64,000 nucleotides of DNA, taken from positions 27,789 through 91,788 of the forward strand of contig NZ_MAEJ01000022.1 of the NCBI RefSeq assembly GCF_009933175.1, given 5' to 3'. Below, piece by piece: positions 33,942-42,922 of the stretch. Source of the stretch: Candidatus Enterococcus huntleyi (GTDB lineage Bacteria > Bacillota > Bacilli > Lactobacillales > Enterococcaceae). How positions within the stretch are numbered: the first letter of the stretch is position 1; every line of letters starts with the position of its first letter. The notes under the pieces were generated by a model. The model was not told the origin of the DNA and searched no databases. It was given only the letters and a program-made list of their open reading frames with translations. The position numbers and the translations under genes were made by a program.

Positions 33942-35165
33942 ATGGCAGTGGTGAAATCAGAAAAATGGCTTCGAAACGTTTTGATTGAGACGGCGTATCT
34001 GCGGGAAGGAACATTTACTTCAGGCAGTCAAACGAAGTTGATTGATGTTCAGATTAAAGATGGCGTGGTGGCACAGATAAAAGAGTATCAACCAGAGCAA
34101 TTCTATGAGTCTGAGATTGATGGCAAGGGGCGGTTATTGCTACCGACTTTGAAAGAAATGCACTGTCATCTGGATAAGAGTAAGCTGGGTGTACCCTGGC
34201 GTCCGGTCACACCGGCGCAGAATATTGTTGAGCGTTTTACTAGTGAAGTGGCTGAATTGGATGCGTTGGATTTGTCTATTGAGGCGCGGGCAAAGAATTT
34301 AATTAATCTGGAATTGGCACATGGCGTGACATTTTTCCGTTCGCATATTGATGTGCATCCGGCGGTGGGGCAACGTTACCTAGAAGGTGTTCAACGAGCG
34401 ATTGCTAGCTACGATGAGCGTTTCGATTATGAATTAATTGCTTTTCCGCAGCATGGCTTATTGCGTTCGAATGCTTATAACGAAGTGGATACTGCCTTGA
34501 AAAACGGCGCAACCTTGATTGGCGGAGTCGATCCGTATTCGCTCGATGGCGATGTCGAAAAGTCCTTAAATCAGACGTTTGAGTTGGCGGTGAAGCATCA
34601 CGTACCGATTGATATTCATGTGCATGATCGCGGCGAGGCTGGTCGTGCCACTTTTAAAACGTTACTTGATTATACTAAGCAAAGTAACTGGCAAGGTCAG
34701 GTTTTTGTTAGCCATGCCTTTGGTTTGAATGATTTTCTCGGGGAAGAACGCGCTGATGTGTTTGCTCAACTAGCGAAGGAGCGGATTGGGATTATCTCTA
34801 GTGTGCCGATTAATGGAGCTGTTCCACCGTTAAAAGAGTTGCAACAGGCGGGGGTTAAAGTTGCGCTTGGTTGTGACAATATTTATGATTCCTGGTCGCC
34901 TTATGGGACGGGCAGTGTCGTAGAAAAACTGAATCGTTATGGTGAGGTTTTTAATCTGAAAACGCAAGAAGAGTTGACGGAATCGCTTGGGTTATTAACA
35001 GGTGGTACAAAAACACTTTCTACGGAGGAGGATGGGCTGTGGCTTAAAACAGGTGATGTGGCTAGTTTTCTTTTAACGGAAGCCTCTTGTGCAGCCGAAT
35101 TTGTGGCTCGTCAAACGCCGGTTGAAACTAGTTTTTATCGAGGTCAAGTCGCATTTAATTCATAG
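33942..35165 (+). CDS. Amidohydrolase family protein (cytosine deaminase-like)
   Basis: Metal-dependent hydrolase of the amidohydrolase superfamily, about 407 residues. Visible metal and substrate motifs are LKEMHCHLDKSKLG (HxH, about 62-75), DIHVHDRGEAG (about 223-233), VSHAFGLND (about 255-263) and LGCDNIYDSWSPYG with the final Asp (about 309). The HxHLDK form and DNIYDSW motif resemble cytosine deaminases (CodA-like), which also act on isocytosine or related amides. The start is uncertain: GAGAGGA is 3-4 bases before ATG 33942 and 9-10 before GTG 33948, and a TTG exists at 33930. No permease or pyrimidine gene is adjacent. The substrate is unknown. Confidence 0.8.
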   Translation: MAVVKSEKWLRNVLIETAYLREGTFTSGSQTKLIDVQIKDGVVAQIKEYQPEQFYESEIDGKGRLLLPTLKEMHCHLDKSKLGVPWRPVTPAQNIVERFTSEVAELDALDLSIEARAKNLINLELAHGVTFFRSHIDVHPAVGQRYLEGVQRAIASYDERFDYELIAFPQHGLLRSNAYNEVDTALKNGATLIGGVDPYSLDGDVEKSLNQTFELAVKHHVPIDIHVHDRGEAGRATFKTLLDYTKQSNWQGQVFVSHAFGLNDFLGEERADVFAQLAKERIGIISSVPINGAVPPLKELQQAGVKVALGCDNIYDSWSPYGTGSVVEKLNRYGEVFNLKTQEELTESLGLLTGGTKTLSTEEDGLWLKTGDVASFLLTEASCAAEFVARQTPVETSFYRGQVAFNS

Positions 35166-35249
35166 CGTTATTTTTTTCTTAAAATCTGGAAGGAAAAATT
35201 GAAATCATCTTTTGAATGTGTTACGCTTTTTTTCAGGAGATGATTTTGT

Positions 35250-36350
35250 ATGAAAATTGGGATAGTAAAAGAACAAAAGAACAATGAAAACAGAGTGGGA
35301 ATTACGCCAAGCGGTGTGGTGCAACTATGTCATGCGGGACACCAAGTACTCGTAGAAAAAGGAGCCGGTCTAGGATCAGGATTTACTGATGAAGAATATC
35401 AAGAAGCTGGCGCACAGATGGGTACGACGGATGATGCATGGTCATGTGATATGGTGATCAAGGTGAAGGAACCGTTAGCGAGTGAATATCATTACTTGCG
35501 CGAGGGCCTAATTTTATATACTTATTTCCATTTAGCGGCCAACAAAGAGTTAGCTGAGAAATTAGTAGAAACAAAAGTGACGGCTGTAGCCTATGAAACG
35601 ATGCAAGATATAGATGGTTCGTTACCATTACTTGCACCGATGAGCGAAGTGGCTGGTCGTATGGCAGTCATCGCAGGTATGCAATTTTTACAAAAGCAAT
35701 ATGGCGGCAAAGGCTTGATTTTGAGCGGTGTTCCAGGAGTTGCTAAAGGAAAAGTTGCGATTATCGGTGGCGGTGTCGTGGGGATTAATGCAGCGAAGAT
35801 GGCCTTAGGCTTAGGGGCTCATGTAATAATTCTAGACGTAAATAAAAAAGTGTTAGAAAAAATTGACGATTTATTTGGTGGACAAGTCGAAACCTTGTTC
35901 TCAAATGATAAAAATATTGATGAAGTTGTTTCAGCAGCTGACTTGGTTGTGGGCGCGGTTCTTTTACCAGGCGCGAAAGCACCAACGTTAGTGACAGAAG
36001 AAACGATTAAAAAAATGGCGCCAGGTTCGGTGTTAGTCGATATTCCGATTGACCAAGGCGGGATTTTTGCTACGACGACACACGCAACAACATTGGAAGA
36101 TCCAGTCTACGTAACTCACGGTGTAATTAATTATGCGGTGGCGAATATTCCTGGTGCTGTGCCGAAAACTTCTACAGAAGCTTTGACCAGTGTGACGATT
36201 CCTTATGCAACTGAAATTGGGCCATTCTTAGAAGGCCAAGAAGTGCGTCATGCGCAAATGATTCGTTCAGGTCTGAACACGATTGACGGGAAGATTGTTA
36301 ACAAAGCAGTCGCTGAAAGTTTAGACTTGCCTTACCATGAGTGGAAATAA
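35250..36350 (+). CDS. ald: Alanine dehydrogenase
   Basis: NAD-dependent L-alanine dehydrogenase (alanine to pyruvate plus ammonia), 366 residues, usual length. The N-terminus MKIGIVKEQKNNENRVGITP is the family signature with the substrate Arg. The NAD-binding loop is GGGVVGINAAKMALGLGA (about 172-189). The catalytic His lies in LFTYFHLA-like LYTYFHLAAN (about 90-99). The loop DIPIDQGGIFATT is present. AGGAGATG supplies the ribosome site. The gene stands alone between the amidohydrolase (85-bp gap) and a bidirectional terminator. It could work with malate-derived pyruvate to balance redox or supply alanine for cell wall synthesis; that link is inference. Confidence 0.93.
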   Translation: MKIGIVKEQKNNENRVGITPSGVVQLCHAGHQVLVEKGAGLGSGFTDEEYQEAGAQMGTTDDAWSCDMVIKVKEPLASEYHYLREGLILYTYFHLAANKELAEKLVETKVTAVAYETMQDIDGSLPLLAPMSEVAGRMAVIAGMQFLQKQYGGKGLILSGVPGVAKGKVAIIGGGVVGINAAKMALGLGAHVIILDVNKKVLEKIDDLFGGQVETLFSNDKNIDEVVSAADLVVGAVLLPGAKAPTLVTEETIKKMAPGSVLVDIPIDQGGIFATTTHATTLEDPVYVTHGVINYAVANIPGAVPKTSTEALTSVTIPYATEIGPFLEGQEVRHAQMIRSGLNTIDGKIVNKAVAESLDLPYHEWK

Positions 36351-36420
36351 GTAGTAGAAAGTCAGGCATCTGCCGTGAGAACGGTGAGAGGCAATAGAAA
36401 TAGATAGTCGATAAAATGAA

Positions 36421-36486
36421 AAATAAAGCTACCCCTTATACCGGGCATCGTCATGAGACGTGTGCAGTATAGGGGTAGCTTATTTG
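36421..36486. terminator. Bidirectional terminator between ald and the toxin-antitoxin genes
   Basis: AATAAAGCTACCCC-TTATAC pairs with GTATA-GGGGTAGCTTATT around a 26-base loop. Confidence 0.85.
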
Positions 36487-36496
36487 TGATTGTATT

Positions 36497-36781
36497 TTAA
36501 AGAAGTTCATCATGGGATCCAGTTCTCGTCAAGATTAAAATCAACTCTTTATTCAGTATCTTACAGATTAAGAGCCAATCGGATGTTATATGTAGTTCTC
36601 TGTAGTGTATAAGATGCCCTTTCAAGGCGTGGTCTTTATACACGCGTGCAAGAATTTCCATATCCTTGTTAGTTAAGTGTCCAACAACCTTTTTTAATAG
36701 CTCGAGATTGCGATGGTCTCTCTTCAATTGGTTGAAATTGCTGATGAAAATCGGTGTTTGTTTAATTTTTAAGCTACGCAC
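36497..36781 (-). CDS. YafQ-like mRNA interferase toxin (RelE superfamily)
   Basis: Toxin of a type II module, about 94 residues if it starts at GTG 36781, which overlaps the antitoxin stop. YafQ cuts mRNA on the ribosome. Family motifs are DHALKGHLIHYRELHITSDW (about 53-72), with the His and Asp of the active site, and LILTRTGSHDELL at the C-terminus, with the final His. An ATG 12 codons upstream would start within the antitoxin gene and has no clear ribosome site, so the GTG is preferred. It is paired with the DinJ-like antitoxin gene upstream, the usual antitoxin-toxin order. Confidence 0.85.
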   Translation of the reverse strand: MRSLKIKQTPIFISNFNQLKRDHRNLELLKKVVGHLTNKDMEILARVYKDHALKGHLIHYRELHITSDWLLICKILNKELILILTRTGSHDELL

Positions 36782-37019
36782 CGTTGATAGCCTGCCACCA
36801 GTCTTCCGTTGTATCATAAGTAGTTAACTGCATCAATTGTTCTACTTGATGAATGGCTTGTGCCTTATCTGATTGAGGAATAAAAGGGAATTCACCGGTC
36901 CTTACGACTTGTTTTAGAAAGACGCGAATCGCTGTATCAAGGTCCAGCCCCATCTCGTCAAAAGCTTGTTGTGCTTGTTCTTTAAACTCATTATCTATCT
37001 TGATAGTTAATTGTGCCAT
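36774..37019 (-). CDS. DinJ/RelB-like antitoxin
   Basis: 81-residue antitoxin. The N-terminal ribbon-helix-helix (AQLTIKIDNEFKEQAQQAFDEMGLD) binds DNA and dimerises. The C-terminal tail (about 50-81, TYDTTEDWWQAINGA) would wrap the toxin. The start at 37019 follows GGAGG by 8 bases; a GTG three codons earlier overlaps the ribosome site. Its stop overlaps the toxin start, so the two are coupled, and the antitoxin should repress the operon. Confidence 0.85.
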   Translation of the reverse strand: MAQLTIKIDNEFKEQAQQAFDEMGLDLDTAIRVFLKQVVRTGEFPFIPQSDKAQAIHQVEQLMQLTTYDTTEDWWQAINGA

Positions 37020-37384
37020 AGGGTGCACCTCCAGTAGCTACATCATAGACTATTTTTTAGACAATGTAAAAAACGAGTCGATTCGTTTGGTTTCTGACTA
37101 GTCAAATCAGTAGTAGGTCTCAGTGGTCTAGAGCAAAGCCAGCGTACAGCTAATTTTTGTCTCGGATGTGTCCATCTGTAAAATGTTTGCGTTTTCGGCT
37201 TGTCTAATCGATTTTTTTTACGAAAATCCTTTTCTACTTGCGGAAAAGTTAACTTTATTTAATAATTTACAGAAAATTTACGGCTTTCTTATCAATAATT
37301 AATAAATCTACGCGATAATAAAAAACATAGGTTTTATGAAAATCCGAATATTCGGTCAGTCGTTTTTGAGAAAAACAGGACTTT

Positions 37385-37440
37385 TTTTATAGAAAATTCT
37401 TAAAAAATGGTATACTTATTTCGGATATCAAATAAATATT
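37385..37440 (+). promoter_or_regulatory. Promoter region of the Ugp-like ABC operon
   Basis: An extended -10 element (TGGTATACTT, around 37408-37417) lies about 40 bases before the ribosome site GGAGG of the ATPase gene. The 435-bp gap 37020-37454 is otherwise AT-rich; a 10-bp palindrome CGAATATTCG occurs at about 37346. I see no gene in it. Confidence 0.45.
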
Positions 37441-37454
37441 TTGGAGGCTAACTC

Positions 37455-38525
37455 ATGATAGAAGTTATCGACTTAAATAAAGTATTCGATAATGGATTTG
37501 AAGCACTTAAATCAGTGAACTTTACTATTGAGAAAGGAGATCTCGTTTGTTTACTCGGCCCTAGTGGTTGCGGGAAATCGACGATCTTAAACCTTATTTC
37601 GGGACTATTAACACCATCAGGTGGGGATATCCGTTTTGCTGGGAATTCAGTGGTTGAAACGGAGCCAAAAGATCGAAATATCGGGTTCGTATTTCAAAAT
37701 TATGCACTCTATCCACATATGACTGTTGAAGAAAACATCATGTTTCCCTTAACAGTAGGCGCAAAAAAGATTTCTAAGGCAGAAGCCAGAGAAATTGCCA
37801 AAGAATACATGGCATTAACGAACATTGAAGAGTTGAAAAATAAAAAACCGGGCACCTTATCTGGTGGGCAACAACAACGGGTGGCGATCACACGGGCGCT
37901 TGTCCAAAAACCAGAAGTGCTTTTATTAGATGAACCATTGAGTAACTTAGATGCGCGATTACGTCTGAAAATCAGAGAAGAAATTCGCCGTCTGGTCAAA
38001 GAAGTTGGTATCACAACAATCTTTGTAACCCATGATCAAGAAGAAGCTTTGTCAATCAGTGACAAGATCATTTTGTTGAATGAAGGGATTATTCAACAGG
38101 ATGATGATCCGCAAAATCTTTATTTAGAACCGAATAATTTATTCGTGGCTGAGTTTATCGGCAACCCAATCATCAATATTTTGCCAGTCGAAGTCAAAGA
38201 TGGCATGGTTCATTATGAATCGATGACTTTCCCTGTGACGAATTTTGTGGCGGAACGGTTCAAAGCAGAGATGCCTGATGGCAAGTATCATTTAGGGATT
38301 CGTCCAGAAGATGTCTTACCAGCAGAGCCTGGCGTCTTCACAACAGAGATTCCTGGTGTTGAATTAATCGGTCGCGAGCGGATATTAAATTTCCAACTAG
38401 GTGCTAGACGCATGAAATCAATTGTTAGTATCGAAACGGACATTGATGAGGGCGCCGTGCTATCTTTTGATTTTGCTTATCACAAAGCTTTTATATTTAA
38501 TGAAAGTGGGGAGCGAATCTACTAA
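37455..38525 (+). CDS. ABC transporter ATP-binding protein (UgpC/MsmK type)
   Basis: CUT1-type ATPase, 356 residues. Walker A GPSGCGKST (about 36-44), signature LSGGQQQR (about 136-143), Walker B VLLLDEPLSNLD (about 155-166) and the switch His (VTHDQEEAL) are intact. A C-terminal TOBE/regulatory domain (about 240-356) follows. GGAGG is 8 bases before the ATG. It is the first gene of a five-gene operon; the permease ATG overlaps its stop (TAATG). As a CUT1 ATPase it might also energise the ATPase-less mannan importer at 20916-24284, as MsmK proteins do; that is inference. Confidence 0.92.
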   Translation: MIEVIDLNKVFDNGFEALKSVNFTIEKGDLVCLLGPSGCGKSTILNLISGLLTPSGGDIRFAGNSVVETEPKDRNIGFVFQNYALYPHMTVEENIMFPLTVGAKKISKAEAREIAKEYMALTNIEELKNKKPGTLSGGQQQRVAITRALVQKPEVLLLDEPLSNLDARLRLKIREEIRRLVKEVGITTIFVTHDQEEALSISDKIILLNEGIIQQDDDPQNLYLEPNNLFVAEFIGNPIINILPVEVKDGMVHYESMTFPVTNFVAERFKAEMPDGKYHLGIRPEDVLPAEPGVFTTEIPGVELIGRERILNFQLGARRMKSIVSIETDIDEGAVLSFDFAYHKAFIFNESGERIY

Positions 38526-39409
38526 TGTTTAAAAAGAGGAAGTATAACCCTGAGAATCAACCAAAAGCGTGGTTATTTCTATTTCCTTCATTAGCAGTGA
38601 TTTTATTATTCAATATTTATCCCTTGTTCCGTTCATTTTTCATGAGCTTTCAGAAGGGATCATTAATTAATCAAAGCTATGCAGGAGCTGAAAATTATCA
38701 AAAAGTTTTAACTGACCCAGTATTTGCTAAAGCGATGTTTAACACGGCTTTGTTTGCTTTTACAGTCGTTCCTATTGCCTTAATTATCTCACTAGCGATT
38801 GCCTGGGTGGTCTTTGAAAAGGTCAAACATAAAGCTTTTTTTGAAACAATTTTCTTTATGCCTTATGTTACAAGTACGATTGCTATCGGGATTGTTTTCC
38901 GTTATTTTTTCAATGGATCATACGGAATTATTAACTATATTTTATCGATTTTTGGGATTCCAGCAGTGAATTGGTTGGACAGTGTTGATATGAGCATGCC
39001 AACGTTGATTATTTTCGGTATTTGGACAAGTTTGGCTTTTAATATCATTATTTTATTAGCCGGTCTGCGAAATATTGATCCAGAGCATTATAAGATTGCC
39101 AAAATGTTTGGCGCAACGGATGGCGAAATCTTCCGTAGAATTACTTTTCCACAATTAATTCCGACGATTACCTTTCTGTTAACCGTTAATATTATTGGTG
39201 CTTTTAAGGTCTATACACAAGTCTATGCGCTGTTTGCTGGACAACCTGGGATTGCCAAGAGCGCGACAACGGCGGTCTACTATATTTACGATAAATTCCA
39301 TGTGGCGGGTCGTCCGGGTGTGGCGATGGCTGCGACAGTAATTTTATTCTTAGTTATTTTAATCATTACCTTTATTCAGAATAAATTAGTGAAGAGGGTG
39401 GAAAAGTAA
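38525..39409 (+). CDS. ABC transporter permease (UgpA-like)
   Basis: CUT1 permease of 294 residues with six membrane helices. The ATPase-docking EAA loop is DPEHYKIAKMFGATDGEIFRR (parts of about 187-207). It overlaps the stop of the ATPase gene by one base, and the next permease begins 1 base after its stop, so all are co-translated. The likely substrate class, glycerol-phosphate or a sugar/phosphodiester, is discussed with the binding protein at 41542. Confidence 0.9.
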   Translation: MFKKRKYNPENQPKAWLFLFPSLAVILLFNIYPLFRSFFMSFQKGSLINQSYAGAENYQKVLTDPVFAKAMFNTALFAFTVVPIALIISLAIAWVVFEKVKHKAFFETIFFMPYVTSTIAIGIVFRYFFNGSYGIINYILSIFGIPAVNWLDSVDMSMPTLIIFGIWTSLAFNIIILLAGLRNIDPEHYKIAKMFGATDGEIFRRITFPQLIPTITFLLTVNIIGAFKVYTQVYALFAGQPGIAKSATTAVYYIYDKFHVAGRPGVAMAATVILFLVILIITFIQNKLVKRVEK

Positions 39410-39410
39410 G

Positions 39411-40229
39411 ATGAAAAAAGTCATAACAGTGATTGCTTACCTTTTCATTATTTTGTTAGGAATCATCACTTTGTTCCCATTTATCTACATGATTCTAGCT
39501 GGTTTGATGAGCTACAGTGAGGCGACGAGCATTCCACCGACGATGTTTCCTAAGAGTCCCCAGTGGGCCAACTATGCGGCGGTCTTTACCAAAGCGCCGT
39601 TCTTACAATATTTCATTAATACCACTTTTGTTTCCGCGGTCACGACGGTTGCGACCTTGATTACGGCTGTCTTAGCGGCATTCGCTTTAACAAATTTGCA
39701 ATTCAAATATAAAAATCTCGTGTTGGGCATGATGATTTCGTTACTGATGGTGCCCTATGAATCGATCATTTTTACCAACTACAATACGATTTCGCGGATG
39801 GGCTTACTCAATAGTTATCCAGCCCTAATCATTCCGTTTCTAACGAGCATTTTCTACATCTACTATCTGTATGGCTATCTAAAAGGCATCTCGCCGACAT
39901 TTTATAAAGCAGCCAAAATTGATGGCGCGTCTGATTTGGAATATATTCGCAAGATTTTGATTCCAATGTCGAAACCAGCCTTGGTAACGGTCGGGATTCT
40001 GACCTTTATTTCTAGTTGGAATTCCTTCTTATGGCCATTACTTGTAACCAATGAGAAAAAATATCGCTTGTTAAATAACGGTTTATCGGCCTTTACAACG
40101 GAGAGTGGTAGCGATGTTCATCTACAAATGGCGGCGGCTACCTTGACGGTTGTACCGATTTTGCTGATTTATCTAGTGTTCAGAAAAGAAATTATTCGAG
40201 GAGTGTCGAAAAATGGAATCAAAGGCTAA
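39411..40229 (+). CDS. ABC transporter permease (UgpE-like)
   Basis: Second CUT1 permease, 272 residues, six membrane helices. The EAA loop is TFYKAAKIDGASDLEYIRKILIP (parts of about 163-186). Its last 17 bases overlap the start of the metallo-hydrolase gene, binding that gene tightly to the transport operon. Confidence 0.9.
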   Translation: MKKVITVIAYLFIILLGIITLFPFIYMILAGLMSYSEATSIPPTMFPKSPQWANYAAVFTKAPFLQYFINTTFVSAVTTVATLITAVLAAFALTNLQFKYKNLVLGMMISLLMVPYESIIFTNYNTISRMGLLNSYPALIIPFLTSIFYIYYLYGYLKGISPTFYKAAKIDGASDLEYIRKILIPMSKPALVTVGILTFISSWNSFLWPLLVTNEKKYRLLNNGLSAFTTESGSDVHLQMAAATLTVVPILLIYLVFRKEIIRGVSKNGIKG

Positions 40230-41514
40230 CGCAGGAAAAACCACCTTAACTTTTCACAGTGGGATTTTAACGATTGGTGGTACGGTGATTGAAGTTGCCT
40301 ACGAAGATGCGCATATCTTCTTCGACTTTGGGACCGAGTTTCGACCAGAATTAGACTTAAAAGATGATAACCTTCAAACGCTGGTTGACAATGGCTTAGT
40401 GCCAGAGATTAAGGATTTATATGATCCTCGTCTAGGCTATGTTTATACCGGCGAGAATCAAAAAGAGTTTACTGAGACGGCTGTTTTCTTATCGCATGTT
40501 CATTTGGATCATTCGCGGATGGTGAATTATTTAGATCCAGCGATTCCCATGTATACTTTGAAAGAGTCAAAAGCGATTTTGAATTTGCTGAATCGTGAAG
40601 GAGATTTTCTGATTCCTTCGCCTTTTGAAGAAAAGAACTTTACCCGCGAATTAATTGGCTGTGAAGCCAACGATATCATTCAAGTTGGCGATATTTCTGT
40701 CGAATTAGTGCCTGTCGATCATGATGCTTATGGCGCTTGTGCGCTATTGATTCGCACACCAGATCGCTTTATTACTTATACCGGAGATCTGCGTCTACAC
40801 GGTTACGATCGCAAGCAAACAGTTGCATTGTGTGAGAAAGCCAAACACACGGATGCTTTGATTATGGAAGGCGTCAGCATTAGCTTCCCTGAACGTGAAA
40901 TCGATCCGACTGAAATCAAAGTCATTAGTGAAGAAGATTTGATTCAACAATTAATTAAGATTGTCGATGAAAATCAACAGCGCCAGATTACTTTTAATGG
41001 TTATCCAGCGAATGTTAAACGATTTGAAAAAATTGTTGAGCTGGCGCCAAGAACGGTGGTTTTAGAAGCTTCGATGGCCGCCTTACTAAAAGAAGTCACT
41101 GGCTGCGCGGCTTATTACTACTATCTAGAAGATAGCCCTACTATTTCTGAGTTAGATTCTTCATTGGAAATTTCCTATGAAGACCTAATAAACGACAATC
41201 ATCAGTATTTATGGCAGGTGGTTGATCGATTTACTAATTTACAAGGAGGTGGCGTTTATATTCATAGCGATGCAGCACCATTGGGGGACTTTGACCCTCG
41301 ATATGCAGTATTTTTGGAAATGCTAGACAAGCAAAAGGTAGAATTTGTTCGTTTAGCCTGTTCAGGCCATGCTTTCCCAGAAGATTTGGCACAAATTATT
41401 GCCTGGATTGAACCAAAATTATTGATTCCTATTCATACGTTGAAGCCAGAAAAACTGGAAAATCCGTATGGAAAACGGTACTTGCCTACCAGAGGCGAAA
41501 AAATTGTTCTTTAA
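40213..41514 (+). CDS. Metallo-beta-lactamase-fold hydrolase within the ABC operon
   Basis: 433-residue MBL-fold protein with an RNase J-like order of motifs: FLSHVHLDHSRM (HxHxDH, about 92-103), VPVDHDAYGA (about 175-184), YTGDLRLHG (about 189-197, metal Asp), and later SGHAFPEDL (about 388-396) and IPIHTLKPE (about 410-418). The last two match motifs B and C of the beta-CASP nuclease group, but the beta-CASP insert is diverged. There is no signal peptide. It starts inside the upstream permease gene (17-base overlap) and is followed by the binding-protein gene. Such placement suggests it acts on the imported substrate, perhaps a phosphodiester or lactone. The true reaction is unknown. Confidence 0.8.
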   Translation: MESKANAGKTTLTFHSGILTIGGTVIEVAYEDAHIFFDFGTEFRPELDLKDDNLQTLVDNGLVPEIKDLYDPRLGYVYTGENQKEFTETAVFLSHVHLDHSRMVNYLDPAIPMYTLKESKAILNLLNREGDFLIPSPFEEKNFTRELIGCEANDIIQVGDISVELVPVDHDAYGACALLIRTPDRFITYTGDLRLHGYDRKQTVALCEKAKHTDALIMEGVSISFPEREIDPTEIKVISEEDLIQQLIKIVDENQQRQITFNGYPANVKRFEKIVELAPRTVVLEASMAALLKEVTGCAAYYYYLEDSPTISELDSSLEISYEDLINDNHQYLWQVVDRFTNLQGGGVYIHSDAAPLGDFDPRYAVFLEMLDKQKVEFVRLACSGHAFPEDLAQIIAWIEPKLLIPIHTLKPEKLENPYGKRYLPTRGEKIVL

Positions 41515-41541
41515 AAATGAATTTACAGGGAGACTAGAAAA

Positions 41542-42828
41542 ATGAAATTGACAAAATTATCAACCGCCGTATTAGCGGCCGCAGCTATCTTCGTTTTAGG
41601 TGCGTGTGGAAACAGCAATGATAAAGGAACAACCAAAGATGACGGGAAAATCGTTACAGAAGTCAAAGACGATACAACAATCACTTTCTGGCATGCTATG
41701 AATGGCGCTCAAGAAGAAGAATTGACAAAAATTGCGGATAACTTTATGAAAGATAATCCAAAAATCAAAGTGGAATTGCAAAATCAATCTTCTTATCCTG
41801 ATTTACAAACAAAAATTAACTCAACTTTACCTTCACCAAAAGATCTACCAACGATTACTCAAGCCTACCCAGGTTGGTTATGGAGTGCTGCGCAAGATGA
41901 TATGTTAGTAGATTTACAACCATATATGGATGATAAAACAATCGGCATGGACAAAGAAGATCCGATTAAACCAGCGTTACTTGAAGGTGCGCAAATTGAT
42001 GGCGTACAATATGGTGTACCCTTTAATAAATCAACAGAAATGTTATTCTATAACAAAGATATCTTAGACGAATATGGTGTTGACGTGCCAACAACAATGG
42101 ATGAATTGGCAGAAGCTTCAAAAACAATTTATGAAAAATCAGATAAAAAAGTTATCGGAACAGGCTTTGACTCTCTAAATAATTATTATGTAATTGGTCT
42201 GAAAAATAAAGGCGAAGAATTCACTAAAGAAACAAAAATTACAAGTGATGACTCAAAAGAAATCATCAATTACTATGCTGATGGCGTAAAAGATGGCTAT
42301 TTCCGTATTGCTGGTTCTGACAAATATATGTCTGGTCCATTCGCCAATGAACAAGTGGCAATGTTTATCGGAAGTATCGCTGGTGAAAGCTACGTTGCCA
42401 AAGATACTGAAGGCAAATTTGTCTATGATGTAGCCCCTCGTCCAGAAAAAATCAACATCCAACAAGGGACAGATGTCTATATGTTCAACAATGCTTCATC
42501 TGAAGAACGCACAGCAGCTTACCTATTTATGAAATATCTAGCGTCACCTGATGTTCAATTAGATTGGGCAATCACTACTGGTTACATGCCTATTTTAGAT
42601 TCAGTAATTGAAAGCGACGGATACCAAAAGGCTGAAAACACAAAAATTCCTGCTCATCTAGCAACGACTACAGAAGAATTATTCGCTGTTCCAGTTGTTG
42701 AAAACAGTGACTCTGCCTACAATGAAGTCCGTTCAATTATGGAAAATGTCTTATCAAATACAAACAAAGACACAGATAAAATTATTGAAGATTCACAAGC
42801 GCAATTAGACGATGCGTGGAACCAATAA
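41542..42828 (+). CDS. ABC transporter substrate-binding lipoprotein (UgpB-like)
   Basis: Family 1 solute-binding protein, 428 residues, with lipobox VLGAC (Cys22) and an Asn/Lys/Thr linker. The mature start ITFWHAMNGAQEEEL is the pattern shared by UgpB and related binding proteins for glycerol-3-phosphate and glycerophosphodiesters. Other CUT1 binding proteins share parts of it, so the ligand is not certain. The gene lies last in the operon, 27 bases after the MBL-fold gene, and ends in a strong terminator. The neighbour genes (MBL-fold protein, then a nucleotidase/phosphodiesterase) make a phosphorylated ligand plausible. Confidence 0.87.
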   Translation: MKLTKLSTAVLAAAAIFVLGACGNSNDKGTTKDDGKIVTEVKDDTTITFWHAMNGAQEEELTKIADNFMKDNPKIKVELQNQSSYPDLQTKINSTLPSPKDLPTITQAYPGWLWSAAQDDMLVDLQPYMDDKTIGMDKEDPIKPALLEGAQIDGVQYGVPFNKSTEMLFYNKDILDEYGVDVPTTMDELAEASKTIYEKSDKKVIGTGFDSLNNYYVIGLKNKGEEFTKETKITSDDSKEIINYYADGVKDGYFRIAGSDKYMSGPFANEQVAMFIGSIAGESYVAKDTEGKFVYDVAPRPEKINIQQGTDVYMFNNASSEERTAAYLFMKYLASPDVQLDWAITTGYMPILDSVIESDGYQKAENTKIPAHLATTTEELFAVPVVENSDSAYNEVRSIMENVLSNTNKDTDKIIEDSQAQLDDAWNQ

Positions 42829-42839
42829 AACGTTTGAAA

Positions 42840-42886
42840 ATGGGCTGGACGAAAGTGATTCACTTTTGTCTGGCTCTTTTTTTTGT
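42840..42886 (+). terminator. Intrinsic terminator of the Ugp-like operon
   Basis: GGGCTGGACGAAAGTG pairs, with G.U pairs, with CACTTTTGTCTGGCTC and is followed by nine T. Confidence 0.88.
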
Positions 42887-42922
42887 TAAGATAGACAAAG
42901 AATGGCAGAAATTGGAGCGTGT